Shown here piece by piece: positions 21,214-32,787 of a stretch of 64,000 nt of DNA. Numbering within the stretch: the first letter of the stretch is position 1; each line of letters starts with the position of its first letter. Source of the stretch: Phymatolithon calcareum (lineage: Eukaryota; Rhodophyta; Florideophyceae; Hapalidiales); contig OZ345355.1 of NCBI GenBank assembly GCA_977006965.1, forward strand, positions 1,240,001 to 1,304,000. The letters run 5' to 3'. Made by a program: the position numbers and the translations under genes. Below the pieces are notes generated by a model, which saw only the letters and a list, made by a program, of their open reading frames with translations, was not told the origin of the DNA and did not search any database.

Positions 21214-21601
21214 AGAGGGACCTTCTTGAGAATTCGATTTTTGCGTCCGCAGTACCAGTCTGGAAAAGTCCTCAAATCCAGTCCGAAATATTTTCACTGG
21301 TAATGAGGACGCGGCATAGGTTTGGCGTGACTGATGTGCTCATCTATGAGACATTTTTTCTCATAACGATTTTTAGTTTTCGGAAGTGGAATTGCTTTTC
21401 AACCAAACGTTTCGTGATGTTTCAAGTTTTTGCTCAAAAGTGTGCGAAAATATCTGAAGCGAAAATTTGCAAATCAACATTCAGCCACTGAAAACCTATG
21501 CCGCGTCCTGGTAACCAGTCCACGAAATAATGACTGGTAATGAGGACTTTTTTGACTGGGTCTATGCCGCGATTTTGATGAATTCTCAAGAAGGCCCCTC
21601 T
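21214..21601. mobile_element. Foldback MITE at the junction of unit 1 and segmental duplicate D1
   Basis: It is 388 bp, starting AGAGGGACCTTCTTGAGAAT and ending with the reverse complement AAGAAGGCCCCTCT. Long inverted arms include GGACGCGGCATAGG. A sister copy at 33592-33976 has a clean 3-bp GAC duplication. Here the left flank (GTC, spacer X) and right flank (ACC, duplicate D1) differ, so it sits exactly on a rearrangement junction. Confidence 0.75.
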
Positions 21602-22826
21602 ACCAGGAGGTGCTGCCACAATTTTTCGTAGTCTTCACCAGTGTCGACTCCAAACTGATACAAGATAATATCTATTCTTGGGTGTTTGCATTCCAAGCGG
21701 ATGGGTGCTATACGTTTCCGGAAATCTCTAGTGTCCTCTTTGCGAACCTCGATGCTCTCTTCCATGAGCGTTGAGAAATAGGCCAGCTATACAGATATAA
21801 TATTTTCAACAGCAGAACGCTCATCATCATCGAGCTCGTTCAAAGACGTCTTATGCCAGTCATCTTTTGCTGCGTCTCTGATCGGCGCCTTTTGAAAGTA
21901 GAAGTCTAATGTCTTGTTGACGTCACCATTCATTTTAAACGGAAGCATCCATTGCTATGTGATCCAGATTTGATCATCAAGGTATCGTATTCGGCCCGTG
22001 CTGTACTCGTGATCTGGTTAACGCGGAGTCAAAAACTTTTCAGTAGATCCACTGTCTTCCACGGAGCCTTGATTTGGGTGTGTAGATGCTAGAAAAGCAA
22101 GGATATGGGACGTCCACCGTTTGGTTCGCTGGAAGTACGTTACTGACTCAGTGTCATCCAAGTCCAAACCTTTACTAGCAACGAGCCATTCAGACCCAAA
22201 TCTTGCCAGGAAAGATACAAGCCATCGAACAGAGCACACCTCCGGCTTTCTTGACTTCAGATAAGACGCCACAAACCTTGCAATAGCGCTGTGTCGTTCT
22301 AAATCGCTGTGACTCACTCGTGAGAATATTGCGAGTTGTACGGGCAGTTCGACATTTGAGAATTCGTTGTAAATAAGTGAGCTATCTACGACCATGTGAT
22401 CGTCAGCAGTCCTTTTAATCACCTCTAAAGAAAGGTCACGGTCAGACTGGACCACTTCCATGTTCTCCACTGCCCAGTTGTAAATGTTTTTGCAATTCTC
22501 CATTATGTGGGATCGAGGAAAATGATTTTCACCTGTTCAGATGTCAGGAAGTGCAGAAGAAGAACTCGATTAGATGGAAGATGGCAAATGGGAGACAGGT
22601 TGTCCCCATGTCAGTGACCAGTTGTACACAGAGACAAATTTGGTCTTGAAGTCGTCGACCAAGCGTAGTAGGGGCAATTTCACTGCGAGCGACATCTCTT
22701 CATTTTTGAAAGCATCCAGAGGACGTCGTCTGAATATTCATAGATATTTGTGGCATAGCCCAGCCGATCAAAACATCTGAGAGCAGTAATGCTCCAGTTT
22801 CAGAATTCATACAGAAGAATAAGTCC

Positions 22827-23646
22827 CAGGCTTGGAACCAATTTGATTGCAATTGCAATTAATTGCAATTAATTGCAATTCGAGTTAATTGTACAATAGA
22901 CTCGTGATTGAAATTTGCGAGGTACGTTGAGCATCTAATTGCAATGTGTATTTTTCACGAAGATTCAATTGCGATACAAATTGGGCTACGTTTTTCTCTA
23001 TTTATATGCTGAAGCAGAAACAAGCCACGTTTTCTTACGCATTCGATGCATTTGAATACGTAGCCCTTTCGTACTTTCAACATACGTCTATGTTAGCACA
23101 TTAATCTGATGCAATTGCATCAGATAAACGTGGCTGCTGCATAGAAGTACGATGGTACTCCTATAAAAGCCAAAGAGACTGCTAAGTTAATATCGCCAGA
23201 GCCAAATTCACCATGTCGCCTCCATCACGCAAACTGTCGAAGAAAGAGGTGGTCCTACTTCTCATGAAGAAGCTCCGCGAAGAACTTCGCGATGTCAATA
23301 TTCGTCGAGGATCCCTTGTTCGAACAAATGTGACTTTTCAAGTGTTTCAGTGCCCGGGTGGAGAGACATGCACCTCCCAGTCAAAACCGGAGTTCGTTTT
23401 TGAGCACAACAAGGGCTACGCAAACCCCTACCACCATCTCAAGTAGAGCCTGGTGAACGGAAACGAAGAAGAGTTGGGCTTCGCTAATTGGTAAACGAAT
23501 TGCAGTAAAGGGTAGGAATTGCAGTATCGATTGGAGTAGGGATTGCCAATTGCAGTTTAAATTGAAAAGAAGAAGCGACAAACAGTTGAATTGCACGATT
23601 GCTCTTTCCTTCAGCAATTCCAGCAATTAAATTGGTTCCAAGCCTG
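22827..23646 (+). mobile_element. Non-autonomous hAT element with captured transposase N-terminus
   Basis: It is 820 bp with terminal inverted repeats CAGGCTTGGAACCAATTT and its reverse complement. It is flanked by a perfect 8-bp duplication ATAAGTCC (22819-22826 and 23647-23654). D2 has the empty site AATAAGTCCCC at 57957. Subterminal regions are packed with GCAATTAATT and ATTGCAAT. It contains the first 77 codons of a hAT transposase and nothing more, so it depends on a transposase elsewhere. Confidence 0.95.
23213..23446 (+). pseudogene. hAT transposase N-terminal fragment
   Basis: The frame M-S-P-P-S-R-K-L-S-K-K-E-V-V is similar in every part to the first about 80 residues of the H3 transposase. 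It includes the paired cysteines (QCPGGETC versus HCPKGADC) and the N-P-Y-x-x-L-K block, then ends at TAG where H3 continues. It is diverged enough from H3 to be from another subfamily. It retains only the presumed zinc-binding DNA-recognition part. Confidence 0.7.
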
Positions 23647-24608
23647 ATAAGTCCCCATATTGAACGCAACACGTGGTAATTGTTATATACTGCCACCGCG
23701 ATTACCGCTGATGCCTCCTTGTAATCTTTATCGTTGATTTGGACAACGATGTAGAAGATGACAAATCCCAATGAGGGCAATGAGATGAAAAGCTGTATCA
23801 TTCCATTCTGACGCGTTTCAGAAATGGTGCGCGACTTGTCGGTGATGGTGAAGAAGTTGAGGTCGCTGAACTCGAGCATACTGAAAAGAGGACAAGGAAA
23901 ATGTATGCAGGGGGAAATGAAGGTCAAGCATTTCCAAAAGAGAAAACATACACGCAAAAAAGATCGTCCAAATTCTGATGCCTTTCTAAACGGTCCCTGT
24001 CGAATTGCGTTCACATGTCCATCTGCTCGAATTGTTTCGCTCTTCGACTGAAAGCATGTCCTTTTAAGAGCGAATTGGCAATCCTGGTACTCTAACCGTA
24101 CTTTGAGTCAACCCGACGAAATTCTTAGCTTCAGTATCCTCCTTTTCTGCGCTTGCGTCTTCAGACACGTTGGTAACTTTAAATAAAAATCTACATTTCT
24201 CCTCCTTCTTCCTTTGCCGTGCCTCTTTGAAACAGTAGACAAGTCCTACTCCCAAGTTGTCTCATCATGGAGAGGGGCAGGGAGAACCGATGTTGGGGCG
24301 TGGACAGGAAGGATCCACAGACGCACCGCGGCTTGACATGACGCAGATTGGAAACCTTTAATTTTGGATATTCATATGGACTCTACAACATTTAGCCTTA
24401 CAGTCGACGCGTTTTTTCGGAACAATCGTTCCAAATCATGATCTATGATGACGATCTACAAAACTGTGTTTCGTTGCGCCTCATCAGTCCGGCCCACCTT
24501 AGGTACCGGTCTTCTTCCCGGGCCCGCACCTGACACCGCAGCGCACCCGCTCGCATTCCCAGTGTCATCTTATGCTTCCCTCTCGCTCGCTTATCTACCC
24601 ATTGCCGA

Positions 24609-27159
24609 ATGAGCACCCATCCACGTCAGCGGCGATCGCGCAATCGCAAAATGCTCTACGATGGCGACTCACTTTCACACGGTGAGGCACCTTCGACGGG
24701 CTGGGAGTACGTCCTAGCCTTCCTCGCACCTGACACATTTCAGCTACGCGCCGAGCATTCGTCGCCCACTCTCGCTGCCGCCTCGCGTGCGCGCGCAGCC
24801 ACACTGCAACAACTGCGCGACGCCGGCTTTGCATACTCGCAATTATGGGCGCCGGCATTGCGTGCCGTGCTCGAGTGCGATGCGAACTTCGCATCGCACT
24901 TCCTGAGGAGACGCTTCGGCAACGAGCGGAGGATCGCGGCATTGAGCTGGAGCTTCATCTCAGGTTCGGCGGTGGATTTCTGGAGTTTAAGGAGGTGCGG
25001 GCGCAATTCTATGTTAATCAGGGGTATGCGGGATATTTCACGCCGGCGGAACGATTGCGAATTACCGTTGATGTGCTTGGGAGCTGTGCGGATTGGGGTG
25101 CTGGTATTGATATGGAGCATCTGAAGTATGTTGGGGTGCTCAGTGATGCGTATCCTGTTCATGATCGTGTTGTACGGAACGAGTTGCTGCGGCATGCGGT
25201 TTTCGAACGATGGTGGGATCCTTTGTATCGACCCAGTTTAACGCGATTGAAGAACTACCTTGGCACGCGAATGACGCTTTACTTTGCGTTTCTCGGCTTT
25301 TATACGCGTATGCTTGTGGGTATTTCGGTTGTTTCTATTCCGATGTCTATATTCTCAATGCCAACATTCCGCACAATTTGCTGCTGTGCGTCCGCTTTCT
25401 GTACGGCACCGGGCTCGTGTTTTGGGCTACATACTTTCTAAAGTATTGGAGGCGGCGTAACGCAATCCTCAATGTGAAATGGGCTACCGCTGATTTTTAC
25501 GAAGACTCGCATAATGAAGTTCGCCCGCAGTATCTTGGCGCTCCGCGGTTGGGGTTTTATTCACAGGGCGGTTTCGTCTCGCTTGACGATCTGTCTGGAA
25601 ATCCTACCGAGTATGAGACCGATTCTGAATCTAGCGACGATGGCATGGATACGGTAATAGGGTTTGTGAGGCGTCGCTTCCGCGAAGACTCTGACTTTCA
25701 ACTCGATGATGATGCCACAGGCACCGTTTTAACAAACCTCCCTTCTTTTCCGTATTGCGACAAAAAGCAACTGCGGCGTCGACTTTCTCTCTCTGTATTT
25801 ATGACTTTGGTTTTCACCTTTGTCATGATGTCGCTTACCTTTCTCATCATCTTTTACACAGCAGAGCTGACTGAATACTTTGGTAGGGACAGATGGGGCC
25901 CGGCTGTTGCTGGCATTCTCCTGGGAATTTTAATTTTTATTTGTGATAATGGCTGGAAATTGGTGTCTCAAAGGCTCTCCAGGTGGGAGAACCATCGTAC
26001 CTCGCAGTCGTATCAAAACAGAGGTATCATGAAACGTTTTTGCCTTTCAGTTCGTCTCGAGTATGTAATTACATATCGCTTCAGTCCTGCGTTTCTCATT
26101 TCCTAACTTTCCTAATCCATTTTGGTTTCTCCATTTTTCCTCCTCATCCTCAGATTATTTTTCTCTCTTTTACATCGCCTTCATCAAACCATACACTCCG
26201 GACGACCCGTGCGGGCTAAATCCCGCTGACGGTAAGCCCGATTGTATGATGGAGTTGCAGACTCAGCTTGCCTCTCTGGGTATCACCAAAGCGACAATCC
26301 AGCAATTGCTTGAACTCGGTATTCCAAGTCTCATCATTCTTGTGAAGCGAGTGAAGATGTGGTGGGACTCCCGCCAGTCGGACGGAACGTTGCGCCAGCG
26401 CCTACTGCAGAAAGACGATGACGATGACGAGGAGGACGTTGATGACATCGAGGAATCTAAGCTGGACAATTACTGAAACACCATCGAGGACTATGGCGAA
26501 CTGGTCATTCAATACGGTTATATCGCGCTCTTCGGCCTGGCGTATCCTCCGGCGGCATTAGTTTGTCTTATCAATAACATGATCGAAATGCGTTCGGATG
26601 CGTTCAAAATACTTTTCATCTCAAAGCGTGTCCCGGCGGATGATGCTGCGGACATTGGGAAGTGGCTCGATATGCTCAAACTCATTTCCGTCATCGCGGT
26701 GTGGACGAATGCCGGTCTGCTTATGTTTACAAGTAATCGCGAGACCAGCGCTATATTCGATATCAGTTTCAAGGTGGTCGTCATATTTTTTGTGTTTGAA
26801 CATGTGCTTTTCTAGGTCAAGAAAGTGATTGAAAATTCAGTCAGCGGTAAGCTCCAACACTTTTGAAATTCGGTGCTCTGATGTAACTTGGATTTGCTAA
26901 TTATTGCGATCGTGGTTTTTTGCTTCTATATTTTGCTGCAGATGTCCCGGGAAAGACGTATCGACGCCGAGCACGGCAGGATTATCTAATTTATCGATGG
27001 TTCAAGATCGGGGAAAAACCGCAATATTCACAAAACATGACCGCACAGCTTGAACTGCAGAAGTCTGTGGATCTGGATCGATCACTTGATACTGACCTTT
27101 TGGCGGCTTTGGAAGCTGATGATCCCATCGCCCTTGAAGTTGAGGAGGCTAATGCGTGA
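24609..27159 (+). pseudogene. A1: anoctamin/TMEM16 pseudogene
   Basis: It is the same gene as A3. Exons: 24609-26060, 26154-26846 and 26942-27159, with introns GTATGT..CAG (93 nt) and GTAAGC..CAG (95 nt). Family hallmarks: F-L-G-F-Y-T-R-M-L-V-G, F-L-K-Y-W-R-R-R-N-A-I-L then R-P-Q-Y, Y-F-S-L-F-Y-I-A-F, and E-D-Y-G-E-L-V-I-Q-Y. Lesions: a 14-bp insertion at 24874-24887, a one-base deletion near 25345, a one-base insertion near 26040, TGA for CGA near 26474, and TAG for TGG near 26814. TMEM16 proteins are ten-helix membrane lipid scramblases or chloride channels. This copy cannot make one. Confidence 0.88.
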
Positions 27160-27895
27160 ACTCTAACTGTTGCAGCTCCGATTTTGGAAAACGACCTTTA
27201 TAGTCCCAGATTATGGCCATTCAGCAAGGCGAGAAGGAGCCAGGGCTGATCACATATGGAATCCGATACTAATCTACTAACAGCATGGGACGCTCACGAG
27301 CCTGCAATGACCTGGCCCCCTGCGGGTCAGCTCCAATGGCGCGTGTGTTCCTAAGGCAATACTTTTGTCCTATTCCAATTTGTCAAGTTGTCTTGAGGAG
27401 TAGATAGGCCAAAGAGGTGTCAGGTGCATTGAAGAACTCTGCGCCTTGTTAGCTTTCTCTTCATTTGGACTCTTGTTTTGTCTTTTTGAGTAGACAAGCA
27501 ATGGCAGGTACATCTGCGGTTAAGCGGACTAGGAGACACGATTGACTAGATACAACAGTACGTTCTAACATCCAGTATTATCTGAGGAGTGAAAAAAGGC
27601 CCCGCACAACTTCCCTAGCCATTAAAAATGCAAAGACGAATACCCCTAGTACTGCATGATACAGTGTTATCTGAGAAGTCATGCTGGCTTTGTGGAACAC
27701 TACGCGCCAGCAACTTCTCATATGTAATCTGAAGTAGATCATGACTATCTTAGTGCGTGTGTTAAGTACTGCGCTCAAGATCGATACACTTCACGACGAC
27801 TGCAGTAGCTTAAAACTATTTTAGGCAATGAAAGATTTTCTCAATGTGGTGATGGCGGGACCTACTTCTCAAACAATGGAAATCCTAGTCGGAGT
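27160..27895. other. Convergent intergenic region A1-A2
   Basis: It separates the 3' ends of A1 and A2. It holds the inverted words AACTTCCCTAG and AAGTTGCTGG, but no frame is conserved as protein. The same sequence lies at 61453-62186 with few changes. It probably contains both polyadenylation signals. Nothing else was seen. Confidence 0.6.
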
Positions 27896-30375
27896 CTACG
27901 CCGCTGACTTGTCAGATTCCAGTGCTGCCAACAGATCGGTGTCGGGATATCGCTCCCTCTGTTCATGTCCCTCCTCTCCTAGGCGGGCAGTCATATTCTG
28001 CAAGTAGTGCGGTCGTTCCCCTATCTTGAACCACCGATAAATCAGATACACCTGCCGCGCCTTGCGCCGGACTGTCCTTCCGGAAATATCTATTACAACG
28101 GCCATGAAAAAGTTGAAAAGAGTCAGTAAGAAAATCTAAACTTGGTCAACATCTGTAGTTTCAGAGTTTTGCAAACTTACCACTCACGGAATCTTCAATT
28201 ACCTTCTTGAGCCAGAAGAGGACATGTTCAAAAACAAAAAATGTGACCACCACCTTTAAACTAACGTCGGAAATAACACTGGTCCGTCGGTTACTTGTAA
28301 ACATAAGCAGACCGGCATTCGTCCACACTGCAAATACAGATAAGATTTTGAGCATATTGAGCCACTTGCCAATGTCCGCAGCATCATCCGCCGGGACACG
28401 CTAAGATGACGAGGATTTTGAACGCATCCGAGCGCATCTCAAAAAGGTTGTTGATGAGACACACCACGGCGGCAGGGGGATATGCGAGGCCGAAGAGCGC
28501 GATGTAACCGTACTGGATTACAAGTTCACCATAGTCTTCCACGGTGTTCTCGTAAGTGTCCAGCTTGGACTCGGCGATGTCATCGACGCCTTCCTCGTCG
28601 TCGTCAATACCACGGCGCAACAGACGTTGACGCAGTCGTGAAGACGCTGGTTCGCCGGCACGGCGCGCATCCCACCATAGCTTGACGCGGCGGACAAGAA
28701 TTATGAGACTTGGGATGCCGAGCTCTAGCAACTGCTGCAAGGTTGCATTGATGATGACGAGAGATGCAAGTTGGGTTTGGAACTCGAGCATGCAATCCGG
28801 CATGCCGTCAGTAGGACGGAGCTGACAGGGATCTTTGGGTGTGTACGGCTTGACAAACGCAATGTAGAAAAGGGAGCTGTAGTCTGAAGAAGCAGGCAGC
28901 AAGAATGGGGGAGGATCAGTCAGAAATGGGTTAGAATTTCAGGTCGTGCTACAAAAGGAAATCAAGCTTGGAGAAGCGATGAAAGTACTCGAAACAAATT
29001 GAAACACAAACCGTTTCACAATCAAACTGTTCTGATACGACTGAGTGGTGCGATGGTTCTCCCACTTGGACAGCTTTTCAGACACAAATTTCCACCCATT
29101 ATCGCAAATGAAAATGCGTATTCCGAGCAGAACACCCGGTACAGCCGGGCCCCAACTGGCGCCTCGAAAGTATTCAATCATGTCAGCCGTGAAGTAGATG
29201 ATGAGAAAAGTAAGCGATATCATCGCCACGGTGAACATGGTAGTGATGAAAACAGACAGTGTGATCCGACGACGCTTCTCTTTCTTGTCACCGTAGGGAA
29301 AGGACGGCAGATCGGGAAGCACAACTCCAGTGTCTTCATTATCCAGCTGAAAGCCCGGATCATCGCGGAAGCGTCGCCTAACATAACCGAACACCGTATC
29401 CCCACCATCTTCCTCCAATTCAAAATCACTCTCACACCCATCACGCTCTTCAGAAAGGTCATCAAGCCCCACAAATCCGCCCTGCGAATAGAAGCCCACT
29501 CTCGGAGCACCAACATACTGCGGACGTATCTCGATGTTCGATTCCTCATAAAAATCAGTGCTGCCCCACTTGACGTTAAGAATAGCATTCCGTCTTTTCC
29601 AATACTTGAGAAAGTAAGCCCCCCAACAAACAAGCCCAATACCGTACAGGAAGCGCACAACCGACACCACAACATGATGCATACGGCCGTTGAGAATCCA
29701 GTAAACCGGTAGTGAAACTACCGAAATACCGATGAGCATTCGCGTGTAAAACCCAAGAAACACAAAGTAGAACGCCATTCGACTACCAAGATAATCCTTC
29801 AACCGTGTGAAACTAACCCGATGAAACGGATCCCACCACCGCTCATAAACCGCATGACGCACCAACATATTCCGCACAGCACGATCATGAACGGGATAAG
29901 CATCCTTCAAAACATCCTCATGCAGCAATCGCTCAACATCAATAGCAGCGCCCCATTCCGCAGCACTGCCAAGCACGTCGAGCGTGATGCGCAATCGCTG
30001 TGCCGACGTGAAGTATCCCCTTCGTCCATGATTGACATAGCACTGCGAACGACCCCTATGAAACTTAAGATAACCGCCCCCAAATCGCCGACGGAGCTGC
30101 AGTTCAATGCCGCGATCTTCCGCACGTTCCCGAAGCGTCTGCTCAGGCAGCACGATGCGGACGAGAATGACGTGCAGAGAGGGCATCCATAACTGCGAGT
30201 AGACAAAGCCTGCGTCGCGCAGTATGCGCAACGTCGAGGAGCGCGCTGCAGAGATTAACGAAGGAATCGACGTGTCCGCCAATTGAGAGATGTCCGTCGC
30301 GTGGAAAACTAGCACGTATTCCCAGCCGGTCGGGGGTGCCGACCCGTGCGAGAGAAAGGTGCCGCTATAGTGCAT
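27896..30375 (-). pseudogene. A2: anoctamin/TMEM16, single frameshift
   Basis: Exons on the minus strand: 30375-28989, 28883-28181 and 28089-27896, with donors GTACTT and GTAAGT and acceptors TTCTTCAG and TAATAG. It encodes an N-terminal region, F-L-G-F-Y-T-R-M-L, F-L-K-Y-W-K-R-R-N, an acidic cytosolic segment (E-E-D-G-G-D), Y-S-S-L-F-Y-I-A-F, L-E-L-G-I-P-S-L-I-I-L-V-R-R and the E-D-Y-G-E-L-V-I-Q-Y helix. A two-base deletion near 28404 (compare A4, I-S-K-R-V-P) breaks exon 2; exon 2 is 703 nt here and 705 nt in A4. Otherwise it is open, so the gene may have died recently, or the reading may contain an error. It is convergent with A1 and only moderately similar to it. Confidence 0.85.
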
Positions 30376-31022
30376 GCTGTCGTTCGTGCGTCACCGCAGC
30401 TGCAAGGGCAGTTGGACGGCGGGAGATGACCAAAGGCCGACGTAGGGAAACTCGGCGGGGGACCGGGAGAGGTAATGCGGTCGGGCCAGGCGGTGGGGCT
30501 AGGGTCAAGTGCGGAATTGTGAATTGTGTTCGAGGGTTCGGCAACGCACACACGTTGTTGCCATAATAGTGGGGTTGACGTGGACGCAATTGGCATGCAT
30601 TCATTCAGGCCTGAAACGTTGCGCGCGATCGTGCATAAGTTAGATTGGAATTTTGGCACGGTTTCCATGCTGTGTACAGGTCACACACACACACACACAC
30701 GATGCGTGCGGGCACTGTTGCCGGCCTGTTCTGTCTTTGTCAGGCCTGAACGCAGGCATGAGGTGGATGGAAGGTAGAGCCAATGTAACAGAGGGGGGCG
30801 CGGAAGGTTAGAGTAGATTAGATTAGATTAAGTGCGGACCGACCACTTTGGCTTCGTTTACCTCATCAACACAAGCAAGCAAGCAAGGAAAGAAAGAAAT
30901 TTTAGAGCTTAGTCGAACGCACGCACGCACGCACGCACGCACGATCACATGGACACGTCTACGGAGACATAACGGTACGGTATGCATCAGACAGCCCCTG
31001 CCTTCCGGGCGGCAGATTAGCA
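30376..31022. other. Upstream region of A2 with simple repeats
   Basis: No gene is visible. It contains (CA)n at about 30680-30701, GATTAGATTAGATTA at about 30815-30831 and (ACGC)n at about 30919-30943. It separates the A2 start from the end of the small minus-strand gene. Confidence 0.6.
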
Positions 31023-31025
31023 CAG

Positions 31026-31408
31026 TCACTTCTTTGAGAATTTGGCTCTAAGATCCGCACTCTCATCCTTTTCCTTAGAAAGCATATCATCAAACTTCTT
31101 CCCATTAGTGGCCAACAATTTCTTCTTCAACTTCCTGAACCCCGGGTCCACAACCTTCTTCTTCTTGCGCGTAATATTCTTCTCGAGCGGATCCGGCCCG
31201 ACCTCGACCACCTCATCTTCGTACTGCATCTCCTCGATGTGAACTTGGCCTCTGCCGCGCGCACCACGCCCAGCCCAATGCCGACCGCCGCCAGCTGCAG
31301 CGCCGCGCGCCGCCCCACGCGCTGCCCGACCGCCATGATCGGCGACGAGCACACTGCTGCGGCCGTGGGACTGCGTTGCGGAAGCGAGAAGATGGTCACG
31401 AATGCCAT
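31026..31408 (-). pseudogene. Small protein with bipartite plastid/thylakoid presequence, frameshifted
   Basis: The ATG at 31408 starts M-A-F-V-T-I-F-S-L-P, a serine/alanine-rich plastid transit-like stretch. It is followed by V-G-R-R-A-A-L-Q-L-A-A-V-G-I-G-L and A-E-A, a twin-arginine thylakoid signal with a cleavage site. In the next frame a lysine-rich acidic/basic segment of about 70 residues follows (EEMQYEDEVVEVGPDPLEKN ... F-S-K-K stop at 31026). A one-base shift near 31240 is needed to join them. The mature part was not recognised. A lumenal protein of about 12 kDa is inferred, and the shift may be a real mutation, an intron or a sequencing slip. Confidence 0.5.
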
Positions 31409-31448
31409 TTCGGTATACCGAGCGAAACGGAGCGATGCAGAGTGGCAA

Positions 31449-31738
31449 ATATCACCGCGGGAACCGGAGACGGATCCGGACGAGATCGCAGAGGTGACGC
31501 TGGTACCTCATACATTGCGCTCGCGCAGGGGAAGTGGGGGGAATTTGGCCATTTTCAATGAATGTGTACATTCCGTATACGCGACTTGGGCAAACGCGAA
31601 TAGGAGATTCCTTCCGCACAATTTCACTCGACCAGGCCATTTGCCGCATTGGCATCAATGCATATTCGTAACCACAAATGGCGCATCGACACGATATTCC
31701 CAATTCTTCGAATGGTGGACACACTGGCCGCGCGGCGC
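31449..31738. other. Short gap before F2
   Basis: It would contain the promoter of the minus-strand thylakoid-type gene. No conserved frame or repeat was seen. The F2 repeat begins without its usual upstream flank. Confidence 0.5.
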
Positions 31739-31922
31739 ACACCTGATCCTGATCTTGTCACAAACAATTTTGCAAACCTGGAGCGACAGGAGCAGTATGT
31801 GATACGATATGGTGTGCCTGTTTTTGTTTGTCTGAATCGGTTTGCGATGGATGCCGACGAGGGGACGGCGATTGTGCTCAATCAGATACGCACCGCAGGC
31901 GTGTTTGAGTCCGCCGTAGCAA

Positions 31923-32640
31923 CGAGTCGGCAGAGGGCTTGTTCTACAAGAATGTTTTCGGAAAGTATGCCGAACACCGCCGGGACCGAATGCGAGTTCT
32001 GTGCCGACTGGGACCACCAAAGATGAGGAGACGTCATCAAGCAGAAAGGTTTGCATTAAGCCTGGTAAGACACAAAAAGCGCCTTGAAGAAACAGAAGAG
32101 TACGTTGGAAGAGATGAGGACGTAAAGGAAGCAATGAAGGATATTGAATATCTCAAGATGTATGAAGATTTGCGACAAGCCCTTCAGAAAGCCCAGGAGG
32201 GATCTGTCACGAAGAAGAGGAGGAGAGAAGAAACAATTAAGGTATGGGAAAAGGAAGAAGAAGGCAGATCAATGAACATTCCTATTGAAGGCAAGCTACC
32301 AGGGATCCTTTACATAGGAGAAAGAACAACACGTTTAATGTGCCTAAGGTTGACATTCAACCGAGCACCCCTTTGGAGGAAATCAGTGTTGGGTGCTTAC
32401 TGTGGGATTACCGCGGTGGTCGAACTAGTCGCCTTACAGCGTACTCTAGCGTCATCGAAGATGAGTAGAGAAATTGAGTTTGAGTGCAAGAGACTCACAG
32501 GAGCTCTTGTTGGGAGAGAATTACGAATCAAGAACGTTTTGAGCAGCCAGATGACTATAGCGTAGAGATTATGCAAGAGCTGCCCCGTTACTCCAAGGTG
32601 AGGCTATGGGAGCTCTCAAAAATAAAATCATCAAATATCC
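31923..32640 (+). mobile_element. 5'-truncated LINE (subfamily C) in F2
   Basis: It is 718 bp with a 12-bp perfect target duplication CCGCCGTAGCAA (31911-31922 and 32641-32652). It encodes about 208 C-terminal codons of ORF2 (F-G-K-Y-A-E-H-R-R-D-R-M-R-V-L-C-R, N-R-A-P-L-W-R-K-S-V-L) and ends with AAATAAAATCATCAAATATC. It is nearly identical to the copy at 49581-50146, so the subfamily moved recently. There is no internal stop. Confidence 0.92.
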
Positions 32641-32787
32641 CCGCCGTAGCAAACAATTGGGAGGAGAGTGATGTCGGAGCCGTCACGATTGGAGAAGAAG
32701 CTGCACGTGCCGCGAACGTGCCGCATGAGTTCGGATTCTTGTACGTTGATGACGCTCCTCTGAAGGAGAAGGTACGAACTGCCGCGG

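Larger units (their letters stand above)
21602..24255 (-). pseudogene. G1: broken gene of unknown function, two membrane segments
   Basis: Read from 24255 down: a basic N-terminal stretch (G-L-V-Y-C-F-K-E-A-R-Q-R-K-K), a likely intron with acceptor TCCTCTTTTCAG near 23882, then M-L-E-F-S-D-L-N-F-F and two hydrophobic helices (I-Q-L-F-I-S-L-P-S-L-G-F-V-I-F-Y and A-V-I-A-V-A-V-Y). The coding part is then cut by the MITE at 22827-23646. It resumes at about 22790 and runs through 22503-22018 to a last piece at 21765-21602, where the duplicate ends. Several stops and frame changes cannot all be introns. No family was recognised. It is divergent from A1, with about 350 bp between the two starts. 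Confidence 0.5.
21602..30375. repeat. Segmental duplicate D1 (gene G, anoctamins A1 and A2)
   Basis: It is nearly identical to the region from about 54914 to the window end, in the same order and orientation: gene G (minus), A1/A3 (plus), A2/A4 (minus). Differences include the hAT MITE at 22827-23646, present only here, and the LINE at 55460-57276, present only in D2. The left border lies exactly at a MITE. The right border of homology cannot be tested because D2 leaves the window. Confidence 0.9.

Noticed and set aside
28999-29712. 237-codon plus-strand frame opposite A2 (also 63284-63997 opposite A4)
   Set aside because: It is the antisense shadow of anoctamin exon 1 and has no independent features.
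30680-30945. CRISPR-like or regulatory repeats
   Set aside because: Only CA, ACGC and GATTA microsatellites; no spacer structure.
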